From Solirubrobacter sp963837485 (GTDB lineage: Bacteria; Actinomycetota; Thermoleophilia; Solirubrobacterales; Solirubrobacteraceae): a stretch of DNA of 64,000 bases. A model generated the notes under the pieces. The model had not been told where the DNA came from. It saw only the letters and a list, made by a program, of their open reading frames with translations, and made no database searches. The stretch is taken from the NCBI GenBank assembly GCA_963837485.1, contig CAWINP010000008.1, positions 310,001 to 374,000 on the forward strand, written 5' to 3'. Below are positions 26,557 to 35,161 of the stretch, piece after piece. Both the position numbers and the translations under genes were made by a program. Position 1 is the stretch's first letter; the number at the start of each line of letters is the position of its first letter.

Positions 26557-28275
26557 TCATTGTCCCGGTGTCGAAGATTCGGCCGCCGCGGTTCTCCCTG
26601 CGGTCGAGATGACCCCGAGGCCGACCCGCGCGACGAGCACCGCGATATCGTCGCGGATGGCGCCCCCGCTGGCCGCAAGCGCCTCGCGCAGGCAGCCCTC
26701 GGCGGTCTGCGACGCGGTCTCGCCGCGCACCGACGCCAGCAGCGCGGCGACGTCCTCGGTCGCGAGGATGCGCGCCGGGGCGCCCGCCTCGGTCAGCCCG
26801 TCGGTGTAGAGCAGCAGCGTGTCTCCGGCGTCGAGCTCGACCTCCGCGTCGACCAGCTCCGGATCGTCGACCACGCCCAGCAGCGTGACCGTGCAGCGGA
26901 GCGGGCGCGACCCCAAGGCCGCGTCGAGCAGCACCGGCGGCGGGTGGCCGCCGCAGGCGAAGACGAGCCGGAAGCGGCCGTCTCCGAGCGCGGCCAGGCG
27001 CGCGAAGATCGCGGTCAGGAACTGGCCCGGCCGGCCCGCGGCCAGCACGGCGCGGTTGAGCAGCGCGAGCACGGCGCTCGGCGACGAGCGCTCGTGCGCG
27101 GCGGCGCGCAGCGTGTGGCGGGCCAGCGCGGTCAGCGCCGCGGCGTCGACGCCCTTGCCGCAGACGTCGCCGATCGCGAGCCCCCACACGCCCTCGCCGA
27201 TCGGGAAGGCGTCGTAGAAGTCGCCGCCGACGTCGACGCCGGGCGCGCCCGCCTCCAGGCGGCGAGGTCGAGCCCGTCGATCCCCGGCAGCGCGCGCGGC
27301 AACAGCGAGGCCTGCAGCGTCTGCGCGACCACGTGCTCGCGCTCGTAGAGCTGGGCGCGGGCGAGCGCGATCGCGCTCTGTGACGCGAGCGCGAGCAGCA
27401 GCGCGCGCTCGTCGTCGTCGAACGCCATCGGGCGGGTGAACATGACCGAGAACGCGCCGAGCACGCGCCCGGACGCGACGAGCGGGAGCACCGCGAACGA
27501 GCGCGACTCGGCCGACACGGCGGCGGCGAGGTGCGGCGCGCGCTCCAGCAGCGCGCCGACGCCGCAGCACGTTCAGCGCCGGGTCGAAGAACGCCAGCCC
27601 GATCGGAGCCGCGTCGAACACGGTGTCCAGCTCGGCGAGGTGGCGCTCGCGGGCGAAGCGCTGGAGCCGCTTTACCGGCTCCACGATCGCGCGATCGGCC
27701 GCGTAGGCGACGAGCGCGATCAGCGCCAGCAGCAGCGCCAGGCCGCCGGTGGCGACCGCGATGGCGCGGTTGCGCAGATGGTTGGACTCGGCGCGGACGG
27801 CGAGCTGCTCACGCGCCTCGGCCGCCGTGTAGTGCCGGAGCCCAGCGTCGATCGCGGCGAAACGGCTCGTGTCGCGCCCGAGGCTGCCGCTCGCGATCGC
27901 GCTGTCGAGATCGTTTGAGTAGCCGCGCAGCAGGGCGGCGATCGCCACGATCTCGCGTCGCTGGGCCGTGTCTGACTCCGTGCGCGCCAGTTTCGCGGCG
28001 ACCGGCGGGATCGCGTCGCGCGAGCGCTCGAACCCGGTCCGGGACGCCTCCGAACGCGTCAGCAGGTAGCCGCGCGCGCCCGACTGCATCGTCAACGTCA
28101 GCAGCCGCAGCTCGCGTGCCCCGTTGAGCGCGTCGGTCGTCCCCCGCCCGCGCGCCGCCGCGTCGCGCTGGTCCTGCAGCCCCTTCAGCAGCACGCCGAA
28201 CGTCAACAGCGAGACGATCGCGATCAGGGCGGCGGAGGCCAGCACTCGAATCCGCAACCCCCAGGGCCGGCGCAC
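26557..28275 (-). CDS. CHASE3-like sensor plus PP2C (SpoIIE/RsbU) phosphatase, frameshifted in the middle
   Basis: The reading frame is 572 aa from a GTG at 28275. Residues 1-200 form an extracytoplasmic helical (CHASE3-like) sensor between two TM helices, and residues 350-560 are a PP2C phosphatase (DVGGDFYDAF, IGDVCGKGVDAAAL, LLLYTDGLTEA, IRDDIAVLVARV). Between them, about residues 237-338, the sequence turns into Arg/Ala-rich nonsense. A second frame over 27570-27262 there encodes part of a GAF domain (ESRSFAVLPLVASGRVLGAF, then VAQTLQASLLPRALPGIDGL). A +1 change near 27572 and a -1 change near 27262 explain this. It may be a sequencing artefact or a damaged gene. The phosphatase would act on an anti-sigma-antagonist. 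Confidence 0.75.
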   Translation of the reverse strand: MRRPWGLRIRVLASAALIAIVSLLTFGVLLKGLQDQRDAAARGRGTTDALNGARELRLLTLTMQSGARGYLLTRSEASRTGFERSRDAIPPVAAKLARTESDTAQRREIVAIAALLRGYSNDLDSAIASGSLGRDTSRFAAIDAGLRHYTAAEAREQLAVRAESNHLRNRAIAVATGGLALLLALIALVAYAADRAIVEPVKRLQRFARERHLAELDTVFDAAPIGLAFFDPALNVLRRRRAAGARAAPRRRRVGRVALVRGAPARRVRARARRVLGHVHPPDGVRRRRARAAARARVTERDRARPRPALRARARGRADAAGLAVAARAAGDRRARPRRLEAGAPGVDVGGDFYDAFPIGEGVWGLAIGDVCGKGVDAAALTALARHTLRAAAHERSSPSAVLALLNRAVLAAGRPGQFLTAIFARLAALGDGRFRLVFACGGHPPPVLLDAALGSRPLRCTVTLLGVVDDPELVDAEVELDAGDTLLLYTDGLTEAGAPARILATEDVAALLASVRGETASQTAEGCLREALAASGGAIRDDIAVLVARVGLGVISTAGRTAAAESSTPGQ

Positions 28276-28309
28276 ATGCGCACTGTACGGCGCTCACTAC
28301 GATCGGGCG

Positions 28310-29374
28310 GTGGCAGCCAGCGATGCAGACCATGCCGAGCGTCTGTTCGCGCTCTCCCAGGATCTCCTTGGAGCCGCCGACGCGGACGGCCGCCTGCGCT
28401 GGGTCAACGACGCGTGGGAGCGCGCGATGGGCTGGCCGTTGCCGGAGCTCTACGCGCGGCCGTACCTCGAGTTCGTCCATCCGGAGGACCGGCCGAAGGT
28501 CGCCGCGTTCGCCGAGGCGCTCGCGCACATGCCGCCGGGCGAGAGCCTGCAGGTCGAGACCCGCGCCCTACGGCGCGACGGGGTCTACCGCTGGCTGCGC
28601 TGCAGCGCCGCGGTCGCCGGCGGCCCGGAGCCGATGGTCTACCTCTCGGGGACCGACGTCACCGACCTGCACGAGGCGCTCGAGCAGCTCGCGCGCCGCA
28701 CCGACGAGCTCGAGCGCTCCAACGCCGAGCTGGACCGCTTCGCCGGCGTCGTCTCGCACGACCTGCGCTCCTCGCTGACCGCGGTCTCCGGCTTCCTCAC
28801 CCTGCTCGAGCGCCGCCACGGCAACGAGCTGAGCGATGAGGGGCGCGAGCTGCTGGAGTCGGCAGGCGAGGCGAGCACGCGCATGCGCTCGCTGCTGGAG
28901 GACCTGCTCGCGTATGCGCGCGTGGGCCATTCCGGACATGAGCCCGAGCCGGTCGAGGTCGGCGCGCTCGCCCGCCGGGTCGCGTCGACCATGGCGCCGG
29001 GCGCATCGTTCGACGCGCCCGGCCTGCCGGTCGTGCGCGCGCTGCCGCGCGAGTTCGAGCAGCTGCTGGCGAACCTGATCGGCAATGCGGCGAAGTTCGT
29101 CGCGCCGGGCGTGCGGCCGGAGATCCGGCTGACGTGCGCGCGAGAGGAGGACGGCTGGCGGTTCGAGCTGTCCGACAACGGGATCGGGATCGACTCGCGC
29201 TACGCCGAGCGCGCGTTCGGCATGTTCCAGCGCGTGCACGCCGGCGACGCCTACCCGGGGACCGGGATCGGGCTGGCGATCGCGGCGAAGATCGTCGAGC
29301 GCGCGGGCGGGCGGATCGCGGTCCGGCCGCGCGATCCCGGCGGCTCGGTCTTCTCCTTCACCTGGCCGGATTGA
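28310..29374 (+). CDS. PAS-domain sensor histidine kinase
   Basis: The protein is 354 aa from a GTG at 28310. A PAS domain covers about 10-118 (RLRWVNDAWERAMGW, FVHPEDRPKVAAFAEAL). The H-box FAGVVSHDLRSSL holds the phospho-accepting His150. The N-box is NLIGNAAKFV, the G1 box DNGIGID, and the G2 box GTGIGLAIAAKI. There is no TM helix, so the kinase is soluble. No response regulator lies nearby. It is divergent from the phosphatase gene with 34 nt between starts, so they may share control. Confidence 0.92.
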   Translation: MAASDADHAERLFALSQDLLGAADADGRLRWVNDAWERAMGWPLPELYARPYLEFVHPEDRPKVAAFAEALAHMPPGESLQVETRALRRDGVYRWLRCSAAVAGGPEPMVYLSGTDVTDLHEALEQLARRTDELERSNAELDRFAGVVSHDLRSSLTAVSGFLTLLERRHGNELSDEGRELLESAGEASTRMRSLLEDLLAYARVGHSGHEPEPVEVGALARRVASTMAPGASFDAPGLPVVRALPREFEQLLANLIGNAAKFVAPGVRPEIRLTCAREEDGWRFELSDNGIGIDSRYAERAFGMFQRVHAGDAYPGTGIGLAIAAKIVERAGGRIAVRPRDPGGSVFSFTWPD

Positions 29375-29492
29375 CGTTTGATCGCGGGGCGAAGTGGGTT
29401 TGCCCCAATTTGGACACCGGGACAAAGAAGGCCCGCGCCGGCGGTCATAGGCTGGAGCGCTGTCTCTGATCCTGAGGAGGACCACGCCCGCA

Positions 29493-31661
29493 ATGCCAAC
29501 CCGGACCCGTACGCCCAATGTCAGCGCCGCCCAGTGGAGCCCGAACGGTGGCGCGCTCGGCCAGGCGGACCTGACGCAGCCCGGTGCCAACACGTTCGGC
29601 GAGAACGTCTTCTCGATCGCCGTCCAGCGCCAGCGGCTGCCCAAGGCGGTGTTCAAGCAGCTCGAGGCGACGATCGCCAAGGGCGAGCCGCTCGAGCCCG
29701 CGCTCGCCGACGCCGTCGCCTCCGCGATGCGCGAGTGGGCGATGGAGCGCGGCGCCACCCACTACACGCACTGGTTCCAGCCGCTGACGAACTCCACCGC
29801 CGAGAAGCACGACTCGTTCTACTCGCCGACCGGCGACGGCAACGCGATCGCCGAGTTCTCCGGCAAGGAGCTGATCCAGGGCGAGCCTGACGCGTCGTCG
29901 TTCCCGAGCGGCGGCATCCGGGCCACGTTCGAGGCGCGCGGCTACACGGCCTGGGACCCGTCCTCGCCGGCCTTCATCCTCGAGAACCCGAACGGCGCGC
30001 TGCTCTGCATCCCGACCGCCTTCGCGTCGTGGACCGGCGAGGCGCTCGACCAGAAGATCCCGCTGCTGCGCTCGATGGACGCGCTGTCGAGGGCTGCCGT
30101 GCGCGCGCTCGACGTCCTCGGCGACGGCGACGCGTCGCACGTGTTCACGACCGTCGGGCCCGAGCAGGAGTACTTCCTGATCGACGAGCAGTACTTCTTC
30201 GAGCGCCCGGACCTCGTGATCACCGGCCGCACGCTGTTCGGCGCCAAGCCGCCCAAGGGCCAGGAGCTCGACGACCACTACTTCGGCTCGATCCCCGAGC
30301 GCGTGCTGGCCTGCATGCTGGAGACCGAGCAGGAGCTGTCCAAGCTCGGCGTGCCGATCAAGACGCGCCACAACGAGGTCGCGCCGGCGCAGTACGAGGT
30401 CGCGCCGATCTTCGAGAACTCCAACGTCGGCTCCGACCACCAGCAGCTGACGATGCAGGTGATGCAGAACGTCGCCCGCCGCTACGGGCTCGTCTGCCTG
30501 CTGCACGAGAAGCCGTTCGCGGGCGTCAACGGCTCGGGCAAGCACAACAACTGGTCGATGGGCACCGACACCGGCGTCAACCTGCTCGACCCGGGCGACA
30601 CGCCGCACGAGAACCTGCTGTTCCTGTTCTTCTGCTCGGCGGTCATCCAGGCGGTCAACACGCACCAGCAGCTGCTGCGCGCGTCGGTCGCCAACGCCGG
30701 CCAGGACCACCGCCTCGGCGCCAACGAGGCGCCGCCGGCGATCATCTCGATCTTCCTCGGCGCCGAGCTGGAGAAGGTCTTCGGGGCGATCGAGTCGGGC
30801 TCCGGCGACGCGGCCACGCCGCAGGCGTACCTGTCGCTGGGCGCGTCGGTGCTGCCGCGGCTGCCGATGCACGGCGGCGACCGCAACCGCACGTCGCCGT
30901 TCGCGTTCACCGGCAACAAGTTCGAGTTCCGGGCGCTCGGCTCCTCGATGTCGCTGGCGCTGCCCAACACGGTGCTCAACACGATCGTCGCGCAGTCGAT
31001 CGACCAGCTCTCGGACAAGCTGGAGAGCGGGATCTCGGGCGGGAAGTCGCGCGAGGAGTCCGTGCTCGACGTGGTGCGCGAGACGTACGCGGCGAACAAG
31101 CGGATCGTCTTCTCCGGCGACAACTACTCCGAGGAGTGGCACACGGAGGCCGAGGCGCGCGGGCTCGCGAACCTCGCGCAGTCGCCCGACGCGCTGCCGT
31201 GGCTCATCGAGCCGGCGACGGTCACGGTCTTCGGCGACTACAACGTGCTCTCCGAGCGCGAGCTGCACTCGCGCTACGACGTCTCGCTCGAGCAGTACAT
31301 CACCACGATCAACATCGAGGCCGAGACGGCCGCGTCGATCGCCCGCACCATGCTGCTGCCGGCGGCGGTCCGCTGGCTGGAGACGCTGCAGCGCGTGGAG
31401 AGCCCCGGAACGGCGAAGCTGGCGGCGGAGTCGGCGGCGCTGGTCGACGAGTTCGTCGACGCGCTGTTCGCGCTTGAGACCGCGAACCGCGACCACCCCG
31501 AGGACGAGTTCGAGGACGTCCTCGGCGGCGCCCGCTACGTCCAGAACACGGTCCACCCGGCGATGCACGCGGTCCGCGAGGTCGCCGACAAGCTCGAGCG
31601 GATCGTGCCGGACGATCTGTGGCCGCTGCCGAAGTACTCGGAGATCCTCTTCATTAAATAG
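29493..31661 (+). CDS. glnA: Glutamine synthetase type III
   Basis: The protein is 722 aa, the length of GSIII (GlnN) and much longer than GSI or GSII. Marks are HWFQPLTNSTAEKHDSF at the N-terminus, TVGPEQEYFLID and KTRHNEVAPAQYEVAPIFE for the active-site acidic residues, and HEKPFAGVNGSGKHNNWSMG. It condenses glutamate and ammonia using ATP. The start ATG follows GAGGAGG by 13 nt. It is about 2.9 kb from the ammonium transporter/PII pair on the other strand, so ammonium uptake and assimilation genes are clustered. GSIII lacks the adenylylation site that controls GSI, so control is likely at transcription or by PII. Confidence 0.95.
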   Translation: MPTRTRTPNVSAAQWSPNGGALGQADLTQPGANTFGENVFSIAVQRQRLPKAVFKQLEATIAKGEPLEPALADAVASAMREWAMERGATHYTHWFQPLTNSTAEKHDSFYSPTGDGNAIAEFSGKELIQGEPDASSFPSGGIRATFEARGYTAWDPSSPAFILENPNGALLCIPTAFASWTGEALDQKIPLLRSMDALSRAAVRALDVLGDGDASHVFTTVGPEQEYFLIDEQYFFERPDLVITGRTLFGAKPPKGQELDDHYFGSIPERVLACMLETEQELSKLGVPIKTRHNEVAPAQYEVAPIFENSNVGSDHQQLTMQVMQNVARRYGLVCLLHEKPFAGVNGSGKHNNWSMGTDTGVNLLDPGDTPHENLLFLFFCSAVIQAVNTHQQLLRASVANAGQDHRLGANEAPPAIISIFLGAELEKVFGAIESGSGDAATPQAYLSLGASVLPRLPMHGGDRNRTSPFAFTGNKFEFRALGSSMSLALPNTVLNTIVAQSIDQLSDKLESGISGGKSREESVLDVVRETYAANKRIVFSGDNYSEEWHTEAEARGLANLAQSPDALPWLIEPATVTVFGDYNVLSERELHSRYDVSLEQYITTINIEAETAASIARTMLLPAAVRWLETLQRVESPGTAKLAAESAALVDEFVDALFALETANRDHPEDEFEDVLGGARYVQNTVHPAMHAVREVADKLERIVPDDLWPLPKYSEILFIK

Positions 31662-31669
31662 GCGGGCCT

Positions 31670-31701
31670 GCCGCGGCCTTGCGAGACGGCAAGGCCGCGG
31701 C
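31670..31701 (+). terminator. Terminator hairpin after glutamine synthetase
   Basis: GCCGCGGCCTTGC and GCAAGGCCGCGGC form a perfect 13-bp stem with a 6-nt loop, starting 8 nt after the stop codon. The right arm also contains the first two members of the GGCAA repeat motif, so termination of glnA and control of the next gene use the same sequence. Confidence 0.7.
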
Positions 31702-31714
31702 AAACTCCGGGCAA
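31688..31714 (+). promoter_or_regulatory. Triple GGCAA direct repeat with 11-bp spacing (copy 1)
   Basis: GGCAA occurs at 31688, 31699 and 31710, exactly 11 bp apart, 25-51 bp before the ATG of the Ig-like repeat protein. The same arrangement occurs at 57621-57647 before another exported-protein gene, with 23 of 27 positions identical. Direct repeats with 11-bp phase are the usual target of OmpR/PhoB-type response regulators, but the regulator here is unknown. Confidence 0.5.
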
Positions 31715-31738
31715 GCCGTGGCGGGCAGCGTGCCCGCC

Positions 31739-34370
31739 ATGCGCTGCTTTCTTCTCTCACTGCTCATCCTGCTGACGGTCCCCGCGGCCGCCAGGGCCGC
31801 GACGCTGCGCATCGAGCAGCAGGGTCCGGACGGCGGCACGATCACCGGCGGCTGCTATCGAGCCGAGAGCGAGGACGATTTCCGCCAGCGGTGCGACCTC
31901 GACGACGGCGCCACGGATGGCGTCATCGCCCTCGAGGACCTGCTTCCCGGCGACTTCACGGTCAGCGAGACGCACGCGCCCGCCGGGTACGCGCCGACCG
32001 CCGACTTCACCGTCGCCGTGGGCGACGGGACGATCACGCGCACGCGCCGGCACGAGCCCACGCCGCGGCTGCGCGTCGTCACCACCGAGGCCGGCCACCC
32101 GCTGGCCGGGTCGTGCTGGCTCGTGCGTCTGCCCGGCCAGAGCGAGGGGTACGACGACCGCTGCGACGCCGACGACGGCGCCGACGACGGCACCACGACG
32201 TTCCTCGACGTCGGCGCCGGCGAGTACGAGCTCGTGCACCTGCACGCGCCTGCCGGCCTGGACCGCATCGACGACACGACGTTCACGATGCGCGACGAGG
32301 ACACGACGCTGACGTTCGCGCTCGAGCCGGCGGTCGCGCCGCAGAACACCGCGCCGCCCGGCATCAGCGGCGGGCACGCCGTCGGCGACGAGGTCACCGG
32401 CGACGCCGGCACCTGGACGGGCTCCGCGAAGATCGCGTTCGCCGGCGCGTGGGAGCGCTGCGACCTCGACGCGACGAGCTGCCGGCCCACCGGCGACTAC
32501 GACGCGCACTACACGATCCGCGCCGAGGACGCCGGCCAGGCCCTGCGCTACACCGTCACGGCGAGCAACGACGGCGGCAGGCGCAGCGCCTCCTCGGCGC
32601 TGCATGCGGTCAGCTCGCTGGGCGCGCCGGAGTTCACCACGCCGCCGAGCGTGAGCGGGAACGCCACGCTCGGCGAGAAGCTGACCGCGAGCCCCGGCAC
32701 CTGGACCAACGACCCCGCCTTCGCCTACCAGTGGCAGCGCTGCGCGGTCACGTGCTCGGACATCCCGGGCGCTACCGCCGCGACCTACGCGACGACGAAG
32801 GCGGACGCCGATCTGCGGATCCGAGTCGTCGTCACGGCCACCAACGCGGCCGGCCACGCCACGATCGCCAGCGAGCAGACCGACCCGATCGACGACGCCC
32901 CCTACAACCTCGAGCGCCCGAGCACGAGCGGCACGCCGAAGCCGGGCGAGGTGATGACCGCCTACCCGGGGCACTGGAACACGCACTACGGCAACCTGCA
33001 GTTCGACTATCGCTGGCTCCGCTGCACGGGACAGGACTGCGAGCCGGTCGGCTACGGCGACACGTACCTGATCACCGACGCCGACGAGGGCGCGAGCCTC
33101 CTCGTCGAGGTGACGGCGGTGGATGCCGGCGGCATCGGCCGCGCCCGCTCGAACCCGCGCGCGTTGATGACGATGCGCCCGATCAACCTCTCGCCGCCGA
33201 CGTTCATCGGCAGGCAGCGGCTCGGGGAGAAGCTCACCGGCCAGTTCGGAAGCTGGACGAGCCCCGACGGCAGCCGCATCAGCTCGAGCTTCTCGTGGCA
33301 GCGCTGCGAGGCCGACGGCACGCAGTGCGTGACGATTCCGGGCCAGCCGACCAGCGGCCTCGGGGCGGGCCGCCACACGATCACGCTCGAGGACATCGGC
33401 CACCGCCTGCGCGTCGAGGTCGGCGCCCGCAACGACAGCGGCGTGCGCTACGCCTACAGCGGCCTCACCGAGGTGCTCGCGCTCCACCCGCCGGTCGCCG
33501 TCACCCAGCCGGGCATCAACGGCCGCGCCAGGGTCGGCATGGCCCTGCAGGGCTACAGCCCGCGCTGGAGTTACGACGGCCTCGGCGCCCTCCACGTGGA
33601 CTTCAGCTGGCAGCGCTGCGACGCCGACGGCGCGCGCTGCGTGACGATCGCCGGCTCCGGCGCCCGGTACACGGTCGCCGATTCCGATGTCGGCCACCGG
33701 CTGCGCCTGCAGGTCGCCGGAGAGACGATCGAGGGCACGACCTACGCGTACAGCTCGTTGACCGAGCCGATCGAGCGCCACCCGCCGGTCGCCACCGCTG
33801 CCGCCGACCTTCACGGGCCGCGCGCGCCTGGGCATCACGCTCAGCGGGCGCAACGGCGACTGGGCCTACGACGGCGCCGGCCGGATCCACGTCACGTTCG
33901 GCTGGCAGCGCTGCGAGGCCGACGGCTCGCAGTGCGTGGCGATCGCGGGCTCGGACTCCCGCCACGAGGTGACCGAGGACGACCTCGGCCACCGGCTGCG
34001 CCTGCAGGTCGCCGCCGAGACGATCGAGGGCACGACCTACGCGTACAGCTCGTTGACCGAGCTGATCGAGCGCCACCCGCCGGTCGCCACCGCTCCGCCC
34101 ACGGTCTCGGGCACCGCACGCCTCGGGCAGACGCTCATCGGCCGCAACGGCGACTGGGCGTACGACGGCGCCGGGCCGATGCACATCACGTTCTCGTGGC
34201 AGCGCTGCGAGGCCGACGGCTCGCAATGCGTGACGATCCCCGGCCAGTACGTCAACCGCCACACGATCGTCGTGGCGGACGTCGGGCACCGCCTGCGCCT
34301 GCAGGTCGCTGCCGAGACGCCGGACGGCACGACGTACGCGTACTCGACCCTCACCGACCTGATCGCGTGA
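31739..34370 (+). CDS. Exported Ig-like tandem-repeat protein, frameshifted at 33800
   Basis: An ATG at 31739 starts a clear signal peptide (MRCFLLSLLILLTVPAAARA). Two short prealbumin-like domains (GDFTVSETHAPAGYAP, AGEYELVHLHAPAGL) are followed by about seven Ig-like repeats of around 98 residues, each with WQRC and a paired cysteine. The last three repeats are nearly identical in DNA. The second of these is 295 bp instead of 294, so translation shifts at about 33800 and continues out of frame to a stop at 34423; corrected for one base it ends at 34370. Surface adhesion or matrix roles are plausible. The start codon is flush against a hairpin. Confidence 0.78.
33485..34370 (+). repeat. Three tandem copies of a 294-bp coding repeat
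   Basis: The units begin at the HPPVA codons at 33485, 33779 and 34074. Units 1 and 2 are 294 and 295 bp, and unit 3 runs 297 bp to the stop. Long stretches are identical, for example the part encoding IEGTTYAYSSLTE. The single extra base in unit 2 lies at the GCTGCCGCC corresponding to GCTCCGCC in unit 3. Near identity implies recent duplication. Confidence 0.8.
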
Positions 34371-34386
34371 GACTCAGTATTTCGTC

Positions 34387-34413
34387 GAGGACCCCGCCAT
34401 TGGCGGGGTCCTC
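34387..34413 (+). terminator. Perfect 12-bp stem terminator
   Basis: GAGGACCCCGCC and GGCGGGGTCCTC pair completely with an ATT loop, followed by the T-rich GTTGTGTTG. It lies 17 nt after the corrected end of the Ig-like gene and ends its transcript. It is the best rho-independent terminator in the window. Confidence 0.85.
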
Positions 34414-34441
34414 GTTGTGTTGACGTGCCACGCTGCGGGCG

Positions 34442-35110
34442 ATGCTCGCGTATCTCCGTCGTCACCACATCGGGCTGCTCGCGCTCTTCGTCGCGCTGGG
34501 CGGCACGTCCTATGCCGCCGCCAAGCTGCCGCGCAACAGCGTCGGCAGCCAGCAGCTCCGCTCGGGAGCGGTCACCCAGTCCAAGCTCGCGAAGTCCGTG
34601 CGGGCGAAGCTCTCGAAGGCCACCGTGCCCGGGCCGGCCGGCGCGACGGGCGCGACCGGGGCGCAGGGACCGAAGGGCGACACGGGCGCGCAGGGGCCGA
34701 AGGGCGACGCCGGCGCGGCGGGCGCGAAGGGCGATGCCGGCCCGACGTCGGGCGGCGTGGGCGGCATCAACACGGGCAGCACGATCTCCCCCGGCACGGG
34801 GATCCTCAGCGCCACGAGCGTGACCCTGCAGCAGCCGGGCAAGGTGCTCGTGCTCGTGACCGGGACGTTCGGGGTGACCTGCAGCGGCTCCTGTACGCGC
34901 GAGATCGGCGCGTCGGTGGGTGGCACGCAGGTCCCGGGGCTGTTCGCGGGCATCGCCGGCACGGGCACCGAGCCGCTCGACCTCGCCGGGATCGTGGACA
35001 AGCCTGCCGGCACCTACTCGGTCCAGATCACGTCTCGAATCAGCGCCGGCACGGCGAACGCCACGCCCAACGGCGGCGACGCGCGGGTAGTGGCGGTCGC
35101 GCTCGGGTGA
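34442..35110 (+). CDS. Exported collagen-like protein with Thermoleophilia-type N-terminus
   Basis: The protein is 222 aa. LRRHHIGLLALFVALGGTSY is an N-terminal segment I recognise as recurring in Thermoleophilia exported proteins, followed by LPRNSVGSQQLRSGAV. Residues 63-100 are Gly-X-Y repeats (GPAGATGATGAQGPKGDTGA), a collagen triple helix. The C-terminal domain is beta-rich with one likely disulfide (VTCSGSCT). It probably forms a surface fibre or appendage. A TTGACG at 34420-34425 might be its -35 box, but no clear -10 box follows. Confidence 0.8.
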   Translation: MLAYLRRHHIGLLALFVALGGTSYAAAKLPRNSVGSQQLRSGAVTQSKLAKSVRAKLSKATVPGPAGATGATGAQGPKGDTGAQGPKGDAGAAGAKGDAGPTSGGVGGINTGSTISPGTGILSATSVTLQQPGKVLVLVTGTFGVTCSGSCTREIGASVGGTQVPGLFAGIAGTGTEPLDLAGIVDKPAGTYSVQITSRISAGTANATPNGGDARVVAVALG

Positions 35111-35161
35111 CGCTCACCCCCTGCGCCGGGATCGCGGCGCCGGCGTGGGTACCGTGAACGT

